In this document: positions 11,701-24,218 of the stretch, piece by piece
How the letters are laid out: every line of letters begins with the position of its first letter
Position numbering within the stretch: position 1 is the first letter of the stretch
Assembly: GCA_022749755.1 (NCBI GenBank)
Contig: CM040446.1
Span: 16,368,080 to 16,432,079 of the forward strand
Direction of reading: 5' to 3'
Source of the DNA: Azadirachta indica
Taxonomy: Eukaryota > Streptophyta > Magnoliopsida > Sapindales > Meliaceae
DNA length: 64,000 bases
The notes under the pieces: generated by a model
What the model was told of the DNA's origin: nothing
The model's database searches: none
The model's input: only the letters and a program-made list of their open reading frames with translations
Made by a program: the position numbers and the translations under genes

Positions 11701-14700
11701 GCTAGCCATGTTGTTCCATGCTATAATTGAGACCAGTGGACTGATCCATGATTTGAAAGGTTGATTTTAGTGAAGGGTGATTAGTATTGTTTCATAGTTC
11801 TAGAAACTTGAATGAGAACTAACTGCTGTGTGTTGCCTGTGCAACTTACTATAAATTGCTTAATTTTTTTAATGTGGTGACACATTTTCACACCTAATTA
11901 TAAGCTAAATGAGTGAGAACTATGACCGCCAATGCGCTACCTTAAACAATGAATCCATACCTCAGTGGTGTATGTTGATGACATTGATTATTTATTTGTT
12001 GTTTCTCAGTGTAGGAAGGTTCACCTGTTTATTTTAACTAATGAGTGTTAATTGATGCTATCCTTTAAAATCAGCATCTATGACCTTAATCTGTAATGTG
12101 AAATTTATCTGACAATCTGCTAGCACTGAATTTTGTTTACATGCAGTTAAGCTGTGTATTTGCTGAGTACTGCATTATATATTACTTACTATATGCTATT
12201 CTCTAAATCTAATAATCCTTAAAATTGCCTTATTTAGCCTAAGTGTGCTAGTCTGCTGCTGGCATTTAAGCTTTCAAATGTATATTTTATATTTCTATTG
12301 TCTAATGGGTTAATTTCAAGTAGGTGACACCAGTTTCCTACCAATGTCCAATCTATTGGTGCTGGTGTATGTGGAGAATCTTCCTGGGAGCTTACTTATG
12401 TTCTGTTCTTTGTTCTGGTTAAAATATTTTTGAGGCCTGTCTTGGATTTTATCATTTTACTTGTTTTTTGGCTCTGCAAACAAAGGATTAATTCTGATGT
12501 GTAGTTACCTTTGTTATAATTGAACTAAATTTTGTTACTTACCTACCTAGCCCTCTTTAACAACAATTTTCCCTTATAGGTGGAGATCAAAAGAGACAAA
12601 CAGCACAGTGAAGTCAGAATATTTTCTGATGCTGGGAGGATTTTACGACCCCTTTTGGTGGTTGAGAATTTGGGTAGGATTAATTCGTTAAAAGGGAAGA
12701 GTTACAGCTTCCAATCTCTTTTGGACAATGGAATAATTGAGCTTGTTGGAACTGAAGAAGAAGAAGACTGTTGCACAGCATGGGGTATTAAATATCTTTT
12801 CAAGGACATTGAAGAGAAGAAACCCATGAAGTTCACTCATTGTGAACTTGATATGTCATTCTTATTAGGTTTGAGTTGTGGAATCATCCCATTTGCGAAC
12901 CATGACCATGCAAGGAGAGTCCTCTATCAATCGCAAAAACATTCTTCTCAAGCTATTGGTTTCCCGACAACAAATCCCAATATCAGAGTGGATACTCTGT
13001 CTCATCAGCTTTTCTATCCACAGAGGCCTCTATTTCGTACAATGGCTTCTGATTGTCTTGGTAAACCAGGTTATGGACATAATGGAATTCTGCCAAGGCC
13101 AGAGATGTTCAATGGGCAGAATGCCATTGTGGCAGTCAATGTTCACCTTGGATACAACCAAGAGGACTCCTTGGTGATGAACCGAGCCTCTTTAGAGCGT
13201 GGTATGTTTCGATCTGAGCACATCAGAAGTTACAAGGCAGAGGTCGATAACAAAGAAATGGAGGGGAAGAGGCGGTCATCGGATGATTTGGTGAATTTTG
13301 GAAAGATACAAAGTAAAATTGGACGTGTTGATAGCCTGGATGATGATGGTTTTCCTTTCATTGGTGCTAACCTTCAGAGTGGTGACATTGTGATAGGGAA
13401 GTACTCAGAATCCGGGGCTAATGATCACAGTATAAAATTGAAGCACACTGAACGGGGCATGGTTCAGAAAGTGGTACTGTCTTCTAATGATGATGGGAAA
13501 AATTTTGCTGTGGTATCTCTCAGACAGGTAAGTTGATATGGTATTTCACCTGAATCGCTTTTTACCCATGTGTGCACACATTCACGCAATTGTATGTACA
13601 CCTGAATACCTTGTAATTTAGATGCAAATATAAAAAATGAAATGCAAGATATCATTGGAATGCAGTTATATTTACTCAAAAGTGCTTAAAAGTGGTCTGG
13701 CATTAGATTATTGGGACAGCTTTCTGGTTAATGAATTCATTTTAAAAGGTTCTGCCTTTCATTTATATTAATGATTTTTCAGATTTCTTAATGCAGGTTC
13801 GTTCTCCATGTCTTGGAGACAAGTTCTCAAGTATGCATGGGCAAAAGGGTGTCCTAGGTTTTTTGGAGTCTCAAGAAAATTTTCCGTTTACAATACAAGG
13901 CATAGTTCCTGATATTGTAATAAACCCACATGCTTTTCCTTCAAGGCAAACTCCGGGTCAACTTTTAGAGGCTGCCTTAGGAAAAGGGATTGCCTGTGGT
14001 GGCTTGATGAAATATGCCACACCTTTCTCCACTCCCTCTGTTGATGCCATCACCGAGCAGCTTCACAGGTTACCGTGTTTTCTTGAATATTTATTTTTTA
14101 CTCAAATACTTGTTCTATGCGTAACATCTCTTCGTTGTCATGGAATTAGGAAATTGTGTAGATCCTGTCACTTGTATGTGCCTGAGTCTACATCATGAAA
14201 TTGCAAGAGAGTACTACCCCTGACTGAATTGTGTTTATTCATTTGTATATTTATTTCTCTTTGCTTTGTTCCTTAACTGAGTTTTTGGCTCTTCATTTTT
14301 AGATTCTATTTTGTTTCAGATTTTTGTCTCCGTTGCCAAATCATATCTGTATACTCCAAACTCAGTTTCTCTCTTTTTAGCCTAGGAATTACTCTCATAT
14401 TCAAGGATTATTTTTTTTAATTTTCACATTTAAATGGTCCTCAGACTTGGTAGAATTTGCTGAATGTAGAATTTGCTGAATGTATGTGGCAGGGCCGGAT
14501 TTTGCAGATGGGGAACAGAAAGAGTGTACAATGGCCGAACTGGCGAAATGGTTCGTTCTCTCATATTTATAGGCCCGACCTTTTATCAACGTCTTATACA
14601 TATGGCAGAAGATAAAGTAAAATTTCGCAATACTGGGCCAGTCCACCCCCTCACCCGACAGCCAGTTTCGGACAGGAAGCGGTTTGGTGGGATTAAGTTT

Positions 14701-14994
14701 GGCGAGATGGAACGTGACTGCCTCATAGCCCACGGTGCATCAGCCAACTTGTACGAACGTCTCTTTACACTGAGTGACTCCTCCCAGATGCACATTTGCC
14801 GGAAATGCAAGAATGTTGCAAATGTGATCCAACGGGTAGTGGGTGGTGGTCGGAAGATCCGGGGCCCCTATTGCCGTATCTGTGAAACTGCAGATGAAAT
14901 TGTCAAGGTAAATGTTCCTTACGGTGCCAAGTTACTATGCCAAGAACTTTTCAGCATGGGTATATGTTTAAAGTTTGACACCGAATTCTGTTGA
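8702..14994 (+). CDS. NRPD2: Second-largest subunit shared by RNA polymerases IV and V
   Basis: Seven coding exons join in frame: 8702-9172, 9487-9702, 10333-11210, 11350-11641, 12580-13527, 13797-14068 and 14493-14994. They give 1192 residues, close to Arabidopsis NRPD2/NRPE2. The protein makes the RNA for RNA-directed DNA methylation in the nucleus, as the partner of NRPD1 in Pol IV and NRPE1 in Pol V. Visible landmarks are an acidic N-terminus, the protrusion/lobe start ([12 protein letters not shown], about 58-69), the metal-coordinating GYNQED loop (810-815), the hybrid-binding [12 protein letters not shown] stretch, the [13 protein letters not shown] motif and a C-terminal zinc site with Cys 1128, 1131, 1153 and 1156. 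SSMHGQKG and SRQTPGQ are NRPD2-type; Pol II uses SRHGQKG and SRMTIGQ. No frame break is present, so the gene looks functional. It converges with the hydrolase gene 670 bp downstream. Confidence 0.96.
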
Positions 14995-15665
14995 GGTTTC
15001 ATGTGGCTGTCTCGGTTGGCGCATAAAATGTTTATGGAATTACTTTTAGCTTACAATTAGGTGTATATTTCAATGTAAAAATTTCGTGAATCTGTAAAGA
15101 ACAGTTGTTTAGGTTAGCTTCCAGGCCCAGTTTTTGTGCCAGACAACTAAGCATGGCATTAGAAGTTCAAAAGCTGCCCACTCTAGAACTTATTTGCCTT
15201 TTATATCCAATGGATCTTTTGTTTTTGGGCGTATGCCTTATGGATCTTACGAATTTTGGGTGGAATTTTAGCATCCGACACTTGGAATTTAAATTTGGGT
15301 ACTTCTGTTTTGATCCTAATCTGCAGTGCCTGAAATTCTTATTATAGTTGAAAATCCCACCAATATCATCAGCAGGCCAAATTTATAAAAGTTGTATAGT
15401 CGTACGGCTTTCACTGGAACCGAAAACAGACGAAAAAGTTCATAGCAGAAGCATAAACTTCAAATGGTAGGTTGGAATTGTGATATGAATATTCAACTGC
15501 ATATCTTATTCAACGGTCTTGAGGCCTAATTTCTTTCAAACAAATTTAGGTATTTCAACAAAATTATATTTCAAACTTGATATGGAAAACCAAAGTTGAT
15601 CCCGATCACTGCAGATGACAGGCACAGAATTTCAGCATTCTTGCTTCAAAAAGCATGAATCTATG
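14995..15665. other. Convergent 3' regions of NRPD2 and the HIBCH-like gene
   Basis: The two genes end tail to tail here. The sequence has no open frame with coding character; the 80-codon frame at 15105-15347 is a chance frame in UTR-like DNA. The two 3' UTRs may overlap, which could form natural antisense pairs, but this is inference. Confidence 0.5.
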
Positions 15666-18600
15666 TTACATAAAAGGTTCTCGCAGTGCTGTGGGCAGCT
15701 CCAGTTCTGCCTCCGACTCATTGAATGGGGAGAAGTAGCAGTCAACCATATCTTTACTCACTTTTGCTAAACTAGGAGGATCCCACTGCATATTTCAAAT
15801 TACAACCCAATATGTGATCATTTTAAGCAAGCTTTAATACAAGTGAATATGGTAAAAATGGAATCTTTTGCAAACTTGATTTTACCTTGGGAGCAAAATC
15901 TTTATCCACTAGTCGAGCCCGAATGCCCTGTAGACAATTGAATTCAGGCGGTAACATTACAACAGATTTAAAAAATGTTTACTACGTTGAATTTTCTAAA
16001 TGCCTTTACCTCACAGTAGTCATTAGAGACCCGTTTGGAGATCCCATTGATGGATATCCGATATTCACGTGCCAGACACTGATCAAGAGATTGGAATCTA
16101 CCTTCTTGAATCTGAAAGCAGGAGGTGAAACTTAACTCAGGCTTGTAATAATCTATATTGGAACCAAATGAAGGAGGAAGTAGCCTTACTGATCGTAATG
16201 TAACTTTCAAGCTCAGAGGTGATGCTTCTTTTAGTTTTTTGAGGGCTTTTGTACACCATTCATCATAAGAGGAGGCTGCCTCATTTTCCTGAGCACATTG
16301 GATATTGAAAACTAGTAAGACAAAGACTAAATCAACTGGCTCAAATACATATATATTCCTCAAAGATATTATTTTTGGTTATGAGGCAAAAATAATTGCC
16401 CTAATACATTTTGGTGCGTTACAGGGTCATTCCTGATACCCACCACATCAAAATTCTGACTTTGTAGCATCCTAGAGACAGCTCAAAGGTCAAACAGCAG
16501 TTGTGGCCGGACTCCGGGGACAGCATGGAACATCTTTTTAGGCTTTCATAGATCAAAAAGCCATCTGATTTAATTTTAATTTCTTTGGCAGCTTCAGTTA
16601 ATTGCCAAAATGAGAAAACTCAAATGTTCATTTGCAAGATATGAGTCAGTTTCTACCTACGTAGATCACAAGAGTGAAGCCCTCCAGATGGTGAAGACGT
16701 TACAAGTTTTCACTGGAAGCTTTCTTTTCCTAACTTGAATCAGTTTATTCTTGGTTTATGCAGTTTAGTAATCCATGAAGAAGGGAAAAAAGTAATAATA
16801 AATCAATAAAGCTTACCAAAGCATCAATAATTTCCTCGACTGTGTCATGACTGAAACATTTATCAATTGTCTCAATCCTGAAACAAATATGAGAAAAGGG
16901 TAAATAATATAATTTATAAATATCAACTATGAATGTCACATTTTTGGATCTGCTCATGAAATGTAGTATTCTAAGCACTAACTTTGGTGAACAACGAATT
17001 ATACAGAGGGCTCTATCATTAATATGGCAGTCATCCTATGAAAAAAGACAATATTTAGTCCAACACCAGTCCTCGAAAAGGAAAATCATGGTTTAAGGCA
17101 CTAGTCCTGCCTCAATTATGTACAGCCACAAAGACATCTTTTCTTACTCTTGCCTCTGAAAATGAGTTTGTACCGAAATGCAAATAATCTATAACACAAG
17201 CTGAAGCTTTTGTATGAGAGAATAAATTGATGCCATGAAATATGGGGGACAGAACTAAGAAAAACCATCATGGAATATTACTTGTGAAGAACGCTTCCCC
17301 AGTCTGGATAGACAATATCACCATACTGAGCAAGTGATGTCTCTATGACAGAAGGTTCATCTGTGATTAGTTTACCAAGGCGTTCCTCAACCAATGCAAG
17401 TCTCTGTTAGGGAGATTTCATAATTATAAGCTGAATAAGGAAAGTAGCAAACCAAAAACAACAGATAATAAAGTAACATGCAGTAGAACTAACCGCATTT
17501 AACGTATAATGGGTGGCAAGACCACAGGCAATCATCTCTACACCATTTAGTTTTTCTCCTGTAAGAGCTAAGTACTCCCCTTAAAAAAACAAAGTCCAAA
17601 GACAAAGTGGGCAAAATTAAAGATAAAGAAATGAGAACTGATATATACCAAAAATGCTTTTGTAAGTTTGCAAGCAATTGCATCCTCAAATCTGAAAGAA
17701 ACAGATTTTACCTAAGTAACCAGGCAAGTGAGATAGATAAAAAGAAGCCCCAGCATCAGGATGGAACCCCATTTGAGTCTCTGGATTAGCAAAAACCTGG
17801 AGATTTCATGCATGAATAAGATATATGTCTTGAGTGAATTCACAAGAAAATGGTGAATGGTGTATGTATAATATATACTAGAGGGTACATATCTAAAAGG
17901 TTGACACAGATTCAAGTCATCAAGCTTAACTCATTAAGAAGGTATTCGGTAGTGATTTACACTAATGATAATTGCATTTACTGAAAAATAGAACCGCTCA
18001 CATACAGTTTTATCAGTTACTAAACGAAACATCCCCTGGAGTGAAATCCCAGCCCCGCATCCCATTGTGATACCATCCAATATTGCCACCTGTTTGTTAA
18101 ATGATAGATGATGCAATTAAACAGTGATAAGAAATTAATTCACAGGAAAAAGGAATAGACAATCTTTAATCCAACTTCTATCAATGAAGAAAGTCTTCAA
18201 AGTCACCATTTTCCCAAGTGAAAGATCAGAATGTGATTTCCCAGACAAAATACCTAAAGCTCTAAACTCATATCTCAACAAAGAAATGAAGAAAAGAATT
18301 AAATGCTCACAAGTGGTTTCAAATATGTCCCTTGAAGGTATACAAACTTATATAACATCTCAAAAAACTTTTTGAACTCTTCAAATTTCCCTGCAATAAG
18401 GCAAAATAGTCAGAGAAGTATATAAACAACTTTCTTATGCAAATTACAAGAATATTAACCCAATGAAAAAGAATAAAAATAAATCCAAAGACAATTTCAT
18501 TGATGTTTTAAGCCAAAACAGAAGACTTCAGAAGTCAATTTAAGACAAGTGGCAACTGATCAATATGTGTAGGAACAAAGGCTTCCGACCAAGTGACTCT

Positions 18601-19739
18601 TTGTCATTTAAAAATCTACACCGGACATGGGTACAAACAGTAATTAAATTGAATCAATCTTGGGTTGCTGCATTTAAATATTTCTTTGATGAATATTCAG
18701 AAAAGATTCAAATGTGATCTACCTTCATTAAGTAACTGATAAAGAGCGACGGCATCTCCACCAGAGCAGAAAGCCCTGCCATTACCCTTCAAAAATTTCA
18801 AGATGGAATTTTAGAATGAAAGCCATTACCAATTAGAAGCATGAAATACATGCTGATATCCAACTTTAACAACATTTCCATGAAGATATTAGATGAAACA
18901 TTCATAAATTTGTATCCAAATCCTCGAAATATCGTAACAAATAGGTGGTACAATGAAGAAGCAAAGTATCGTCAGATCTTCACATTCTCATCTGACACAT
19001 TAAGAAGCTGTAGAGTGTTTTTCAAAACAAAATTAAGAATACCCTTCAAAATTTACAAAGAGCAATACATTTGAATACGTGAAACCACAATCTACCTTCA
19101 TCAAGACAAATCCAATATCCGGGTTCTCTTCCCATGATTCGTACAATCTCTTCAGCCTAGCCACCTATAAACAAAATAAATAAAAAACTTCAATTTATTA
19201 ACAGCTTCAGTACATGTCCACGAATTAGTCACTAATCAAAAAATCATAATAATGAAGACAAGAATAAAAAAAGACAAAAAAGAACAGAAACTACAAACCA
19301 TAGAAGTACTAAGGGCATTTAGAGCAGAGGGTCTGTTGAGAATGGCTGCTCTTGATTTAGCTCTTCCTTCAACCACTACCTGAAGTGACAAAGTAATACA
19401 ATTTCAGAGAAAAGTGACATAGAATAGAAGTAGTTTAACCAAAAAACACGAAAATGTATTAACTTAAAGCATAAGTAGAAGCATACAATGAATCAAATGA
19501 ATAAATAAATAAACAAAAGAAGTTGCCAATAAAACTAATGTGGGCAAATATGAATACTAACAGAAATATAAAAAATAACATAATTACTAAAAAACCAAAG
19601 CTCTGGGCCAACAAAAAGCGACCTGTTCGTGAAGATAATCATTTGGAATGTAGTCTGGTAGAGCAGAAAAGCTTCTCTGCTGACGAGGCAAGAACCCAAC
19701 TCTTTTAAATGAATGCTTTAATCTCAACAAAGACTTCAT
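15666..19739 (-). CDS. 3-hydroxyisobutyryl-CoA hydrolase-like protein, crotonase superfamily, probably mitochondrial
   Basis: Fourteen exons fit in frame: 19739-19623, 19379-19299, 19164-19096, 18786-18723, 18390-18311, 18089-18006, 17796-17712, 17579-17494, 17403-17282, 16877-16817, 16288-16190, 16111-16010, 15927-15886 and 15785-15666. The product has 403 residues. The N-terminus (MKSLLRLKHSFKRVGF) is basic and lacks acidic residues, as in mitochondrial presequences. The crotonase fold is shown by GRAFCSGGD (about 92-100), MGCGAGIS (about 146-153) and PETQMGFHPD (170-179), which holds the Glu and Asp expected at the active site. True HIBCH acts in valine breakdown; plant paralogues of this type carry the HIBCH label but their substrate is less certain. 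Exon 10 starts in KIETIDKCFSHDTVEEII, typical of the plant group. The first in-frame ATG is at 19739. Confidence 0.92.
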
Positions 19740-20523
19740 TTTTGTTGTTCTGTTCTGTTCTGTCAAAGCTATGATCTTGATGAAGAAGACGCTTTGTTTT
19801 GGCTCCTTTTTCACGGTGTTAAGAGTCTGTTTCGAAGCCTCAAAAACTCACGAGCCTGCAGAAGCCAAGTGAGCGTACTGTGCAATTGTTTTGGTGCAGC
19901 TGCCCTCTTGGGGCGATCTCAACCGTCTGATTTGTTGACCAGATGGTCAATGTTCATTCGCGGTTTTTGGTTCATAGGGTTTTCCTTTCGGGCCTAGGAA
20001 CTAATTGTCCATCGGGCCTATATAATTATTCTGAGGATAACAACATCTAGACCACTAAACTCTGATGTTTTCTCCAATAAATACATAAACTTTCACTTCT
20101 ATCTAGTAGACCCCTATCGAAATTACTATTATGATACTGATTTTTATAAATCAACCATGATTCAAATTTAAAATAAAAAACATAGAATGAAAGTGGGTCC
20201 ACTATTACCACCCCATTATTTTTTTCCCATTAAAATAAAGTTTTAATCTTCTAAAATTTTGATAATTAAATCAATTTGAAAAACTTATAAACATCGAGAT
20301 GAAGCTTATGTAACCTTTATTTTGTTCATTTTCAAATAAATGAAGTTCCAAGCTTAAGAATCATCTATTTTCAGACACATGTAAATGTGATCAGTTCATA
20401 GATTTACAGTCAGAATCATCTATTTTCGGACACATGTAAATGTGATTAGTTCATACATTTACAGTTCGTAGTACAAGGCACTGCTTTCACTGAAAACTTT
20501 GACAGCTCCAACAAATCAAGCAG
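19740..20523. other. HIBCH-like promoter and downstream region of the PLD-like gene
   Basis: Both flanking genes are on the minus strand, so this spacer holds the HIBCH-like promoter on its left and the PLD-like 3' UTR on its right. The stretch 20040-20330 is AT-rich and unassigned. A 55-bp tandem duplication sits at 20357-20466 and is listed separately. Confidence 0.5.
20357..20466. repeat. 55-bp tandem duplication just downstream of the PLD-like gene
   Basis: Two adjacent 55-base units (20357-20411 and 20412-20466) differ at about four positions. Each holds ACATGTAAATGT, which resembles a partial palindrome with the ATTTACA that follows. The pair ends 57 bp beyond the PLD-like stop codon, so it probably lies in that gene's 3' UTR. 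Confidence 0.85.
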
Positions 20524-23456
20524 TCAGAAGCTTGAATGAGCATGAGCTTCACCCAGCTCTTCAACTGGAACAGCATATGGCGAGTTCCAGTCAGCATCAA
20601 AGATGTCTTGTAGCTGTGAAACAATGGCTGGATTGTATGTCCCAAAGCTGACACCTGCCGTGGTGTAGAAGTAATCCCATACAAGATTGCTGGTTCCGAT
20701 ATGAGCTCGTGCATTGCTGACTGCATATTTCCCATGATTCACCCTGGTAAAACTTGGATAAATATTTCCAGTATGGATTCCTTTCTGAATGGCAGGTCCT
20801 GTCAGGTTGTACCCTGGCACTTTGTAGTATTTGATTTGAACTTTGCCAGAACATTTGTTGTACGTCGAAGAAGAGCAAAGGACATTGGAGTAAAGGAGAG
20901 ATTTCAGATACTGATCTGTGTTGTTGATAAAATGTGCCCAGTATGCTACCAGAATCTTCACTTTTGCATGCTTGGAAAAGACAACCTATTGTTTCATAAA
21001 TATAGTTAGAATTAAAAATGAGAAATTTAAAACCTAATGATATCAGAAGTTACCTCCGATATTGCAGAAGAAAGGGATGACCAAAAAACAGTTTGTTTCA
21101 TGAATTGGGATTGACCAAGCCAGTCCATAGTACTAATCCTTAGCGTCGCTGCAGTTTCCACAGATTTAATTGTATCCACCCAAGCTTGTTCATCTGCCAT
21201 ATACCTGCTAAATGATAGCTGAGAACCAGAAATGGTGTCAAAATCAAAATGAGTGAAGGATAGAACATATATCAGTTAGCCAGAAGGATCAAGAAATTGC
21301 CTGAATACAAAATCATTCCATTATATTTTTTACGAATTTGAACCATGGTTTTTTTTTTGGTGTGGTGGTGTTGGGGGAGGGATGTATAATGAGCTTTAAG
21401 CATACATGTGAGAGGATTTGCAGCCATTCTAAATTGTGTAAGATTGTGCCACAAAGCCTACACACAAACAAAATGTACATCCAATTTCTAAATTATGTCT
21501 TTGATTTTGCAGTCAACATTAGAAAGAGAAAAAAGATTCCTATATGAATGTGTTTGCATATTTGTTGTGTGTGTGCACAGGAAACCCAATGATCTAATTG
21601 TACAATTACCTCTGGTGGAGCAAATGAGAGGTAGCTAGAGTGAGGCTGCAAAGTTGAATAATTGCATCCAGGAGTCTCAATTGTCGTTTTAAAAATGTAA
21701 GGGTCAGACAGTATAGGGTAGCCTTCCACATGAGGAACCACCACAGATTGAGGAAGAGGCGACCTGCGAGTAAATCATCAAATTTCAACTGAATTATCAA
21801 CAGCTAGAAGATTTTCTCATTTATGCTTCATTTGCATGCCAGTAAGTGGCTTAAAAGATTGCCATTGTTTCCTTGTTCTAGCTACTTACAATTGTACCAA
21901 ACCCCAGTAAAATCGGTTTTGTTAAATTGAATCAATTCTTACTTGCAATGCATATCCATTATAACTAAGCTGCGGCCAAACCAGCTATTGTATGGGAGGC
22001 TATTAAACCACTACAGGATCACAAAGCCACCTTTCAGTAGCTGATTACTGAACACAGTTCACCAAAATGCCAATCAAAGAAACACCCACGAAATCTTTTA
22101 ATGTACCCGTAGAAATGATGCTTGTTGCTGACATCAAAACTTGAGCACATTTTCCTAAGCATGTGGGATAACACTCACAAATGGAAGTAAGTGAAGTATC
22201 TAAAACCATCAGATAAGTAAAAGTAAAATCAAATCGAAAGTTCTTCAAATTTCAAAATCTGCCAAGAGCTCAAGGTGAACTGGTTTTTGAATAAAGTCAC
22301 TGACATACCTGCACCTAGCCTCAGAATTGAGAAAATGAGACCAGCAGGGAACTGTTCTGTTAATCTGCCACTGATGGTCTGATACAGTTCTCGTATACGC
22401 TGAAGCGTTAAGAGATGAAAGTTTCCATAGGTTCTCAAAGTAAGTCTCAACCTTTTTTGCAATGTTTGGACAACCAACAAGATAAATTCCAACTTCCTTC
22501 ACCTGTAACCATTTGATACTCAGAACACCATACTACACCATAACCCCGCAAAAGCAGACTACTGAAGTCATTACTTTGAACTTAATCAATTAGTCCAGGC
22601 CCCAATAAAGAACAAGTTTCTTGCTTCTCTACTTCCTAATGAAATAAAAACACTATGTATAGCAGGCCACAGTACCTGAGTTAGCGATTTCCAATCATTA
22701 TTAGCAGATCCAATATATACATCACGGCGATCTGATATCCAAACTTTGGCGTGGACAATCCCAGAACCCCACCAATCATCAAGTAATAGAGTCACATTTT
22801 CCACATTTGGTCTACCCGAAGCAATATTTGAAGGTTCAGTGGTGAAATCAGGATATACCCCTGAATGCTGCAGTAGCCTGCAAAGATATTCAAATTCACA
22901 AGAAACAGAAAAATGGCCCATTTTCAGAAGATGGAAATTACCCATTACAGCTAACCAAGAAACTATAACTTGAAAAATACAGACCTAATGCTAACATTGC
23001 GGTCGGCAGCATTCTCAAGAGAATTATAAACTTCAAAACCTTCTTGGGCACCAAAGTTGCGCATATCTTCTTCAGAATAACCAAAATCTCCAGAACGAGG
23101 ATCATTCGGATGCGCTATGAGTTCCCAATACTGAGCTATTACGTCTAGTCTCTTCGTAGAGTTACCAGCCAACCATTTTAACACATTCCCTGTTAAGCAT
23201 AGAATCAGAAACCAATAACAGCACAGAAAAAATTAGATGCAAGAAAACGAAAGAGTAGAAGAAGTTCGCTATGATTACCGGAAGAAAGGACGCCGGGGAC
23301 ACGGTGGAGGTGGGACATGTCGGTGGGGATTGATTGGACGAGCCATGCTTTGCATGTTCTTGATGTCGGTGATGATGATGAAATGATCGTTGGCAAAGAG
23401 AGATTGAACAAGATGAAGAGAATAACTGATAAGTTGATTCTGTTTCGGGGTTCCAT
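20524..23456 (-). CDS. PLD3-type phospholipase D-like protein with signal peptide
   Basis: Seven exons join in frame: 23456-23279, 23189-22985, 22877-22676, 22502-22309, 21763-21610, 21218-21054 and 20985-20524. The product has 519 residues. A hydrophobic stretch after MEPRNRIN predicts a signal peptide, so the protein should enter the secretory or vacuolar route. The first HKD motif is intact (H170, K172, D177, followed by IGSANND). The second reads HGKYAVSN (H450, K452) with Asn457 where a canonical HKD has Asp, followed by IGTSN. Architecture and length resemble animal PLD3/PLD4 and plant 'phospholipase D Z' proteins, not C2-domain plant PLDs. Animal PLD3/4 act as lysosomal 5' exonucleases; whether this protein cuts nucleic acid or lipid is unknown. 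The ATG at 23456 is the first in frame. Confidence 0.9.
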
Positions 23457-24218
23457 GTTTCTTTTTTTTTTTTTGGGCCCTTTATTCACTTGCTATGAAT
23501 CTTGTAAGACTTGGAACTGTATGTGTTCATCTGTTAGTGTTTTGTCTGTAATGTCGTTGAAGTTGGAAAAACCAATGGATTATACGTGTAGATGGAAAGT
23601 CAACTGCACACTTGCATTAACAAGTTCACCTTTGCTCCATTCATACGCTGCTCGGCCAAGCACATGATTGTATTATGATTGATACCAGCATACCATTCAG
23701 CAAGTAGACAACGAACTATTATTACCAATGATCCGAACAAATTTAGCACGATTACTAAACGAGTAAAATAATATTCCAAAATCATGTAGGGAAAGCAATT
23801 TATCCCTTATACGAAATCTATTAACAGTATCGTCACTAATAATTCATGCAATTCTGTTTGCTCTGTATCGTTGGATAGTTGGTACATGAAAAAATGGTTC
23901 CTCTCCAATAGCACATCCATGCAGATTCCAATAGAAGCGGTTGTTAAAAGACATCTTTTGAGTGAACTACTGACATTATAATAAAATAGATGATCTTACA
24001 ATTGAAATTAACATATGTTAGAAAGAGCAAGCACTCAAAAAGAAACTGACTACAAATTTCTGCAGATTAACCCCTTCTTGGAAGATAAGACAAAATGATA
24101 ATTTCATGAACCGTGATCAACTAAAACAAAAAATCCTACCACTTTTTACACTTAACAGTACTTTCTGAATCCTTTTAACCTGTTCAACAATTCATATTAA
24201 CCTCAAAATCCTTCTCCT
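23457..24218. other. PLD-like promoter and NPY 3' UTR
   Basis: This lies between two minus-strand genes and shows no credible coding frame. A T-rich tract (about 23462-23475) lies immediately upstream of the PLD-like start codon on its strand. Confidence 0.45.

Noticed and set aside
16983..17035. A possible 53-nt cassette exon inside the HIBCH-like intron 9, with AG and GT borders
   Set aside because: Including it shifts the frame and brings a stop after about a dozen codons, while the flanking exons join perfectly without it. Splice words alone are too weak to claim a poison exon.
23457..23489. Longer N-terminus for the PLD-like protein from 23489
   Set aside because: It would start at GTG and add a Lys run before the signal peptide; ATG at 23456 is the first true start.
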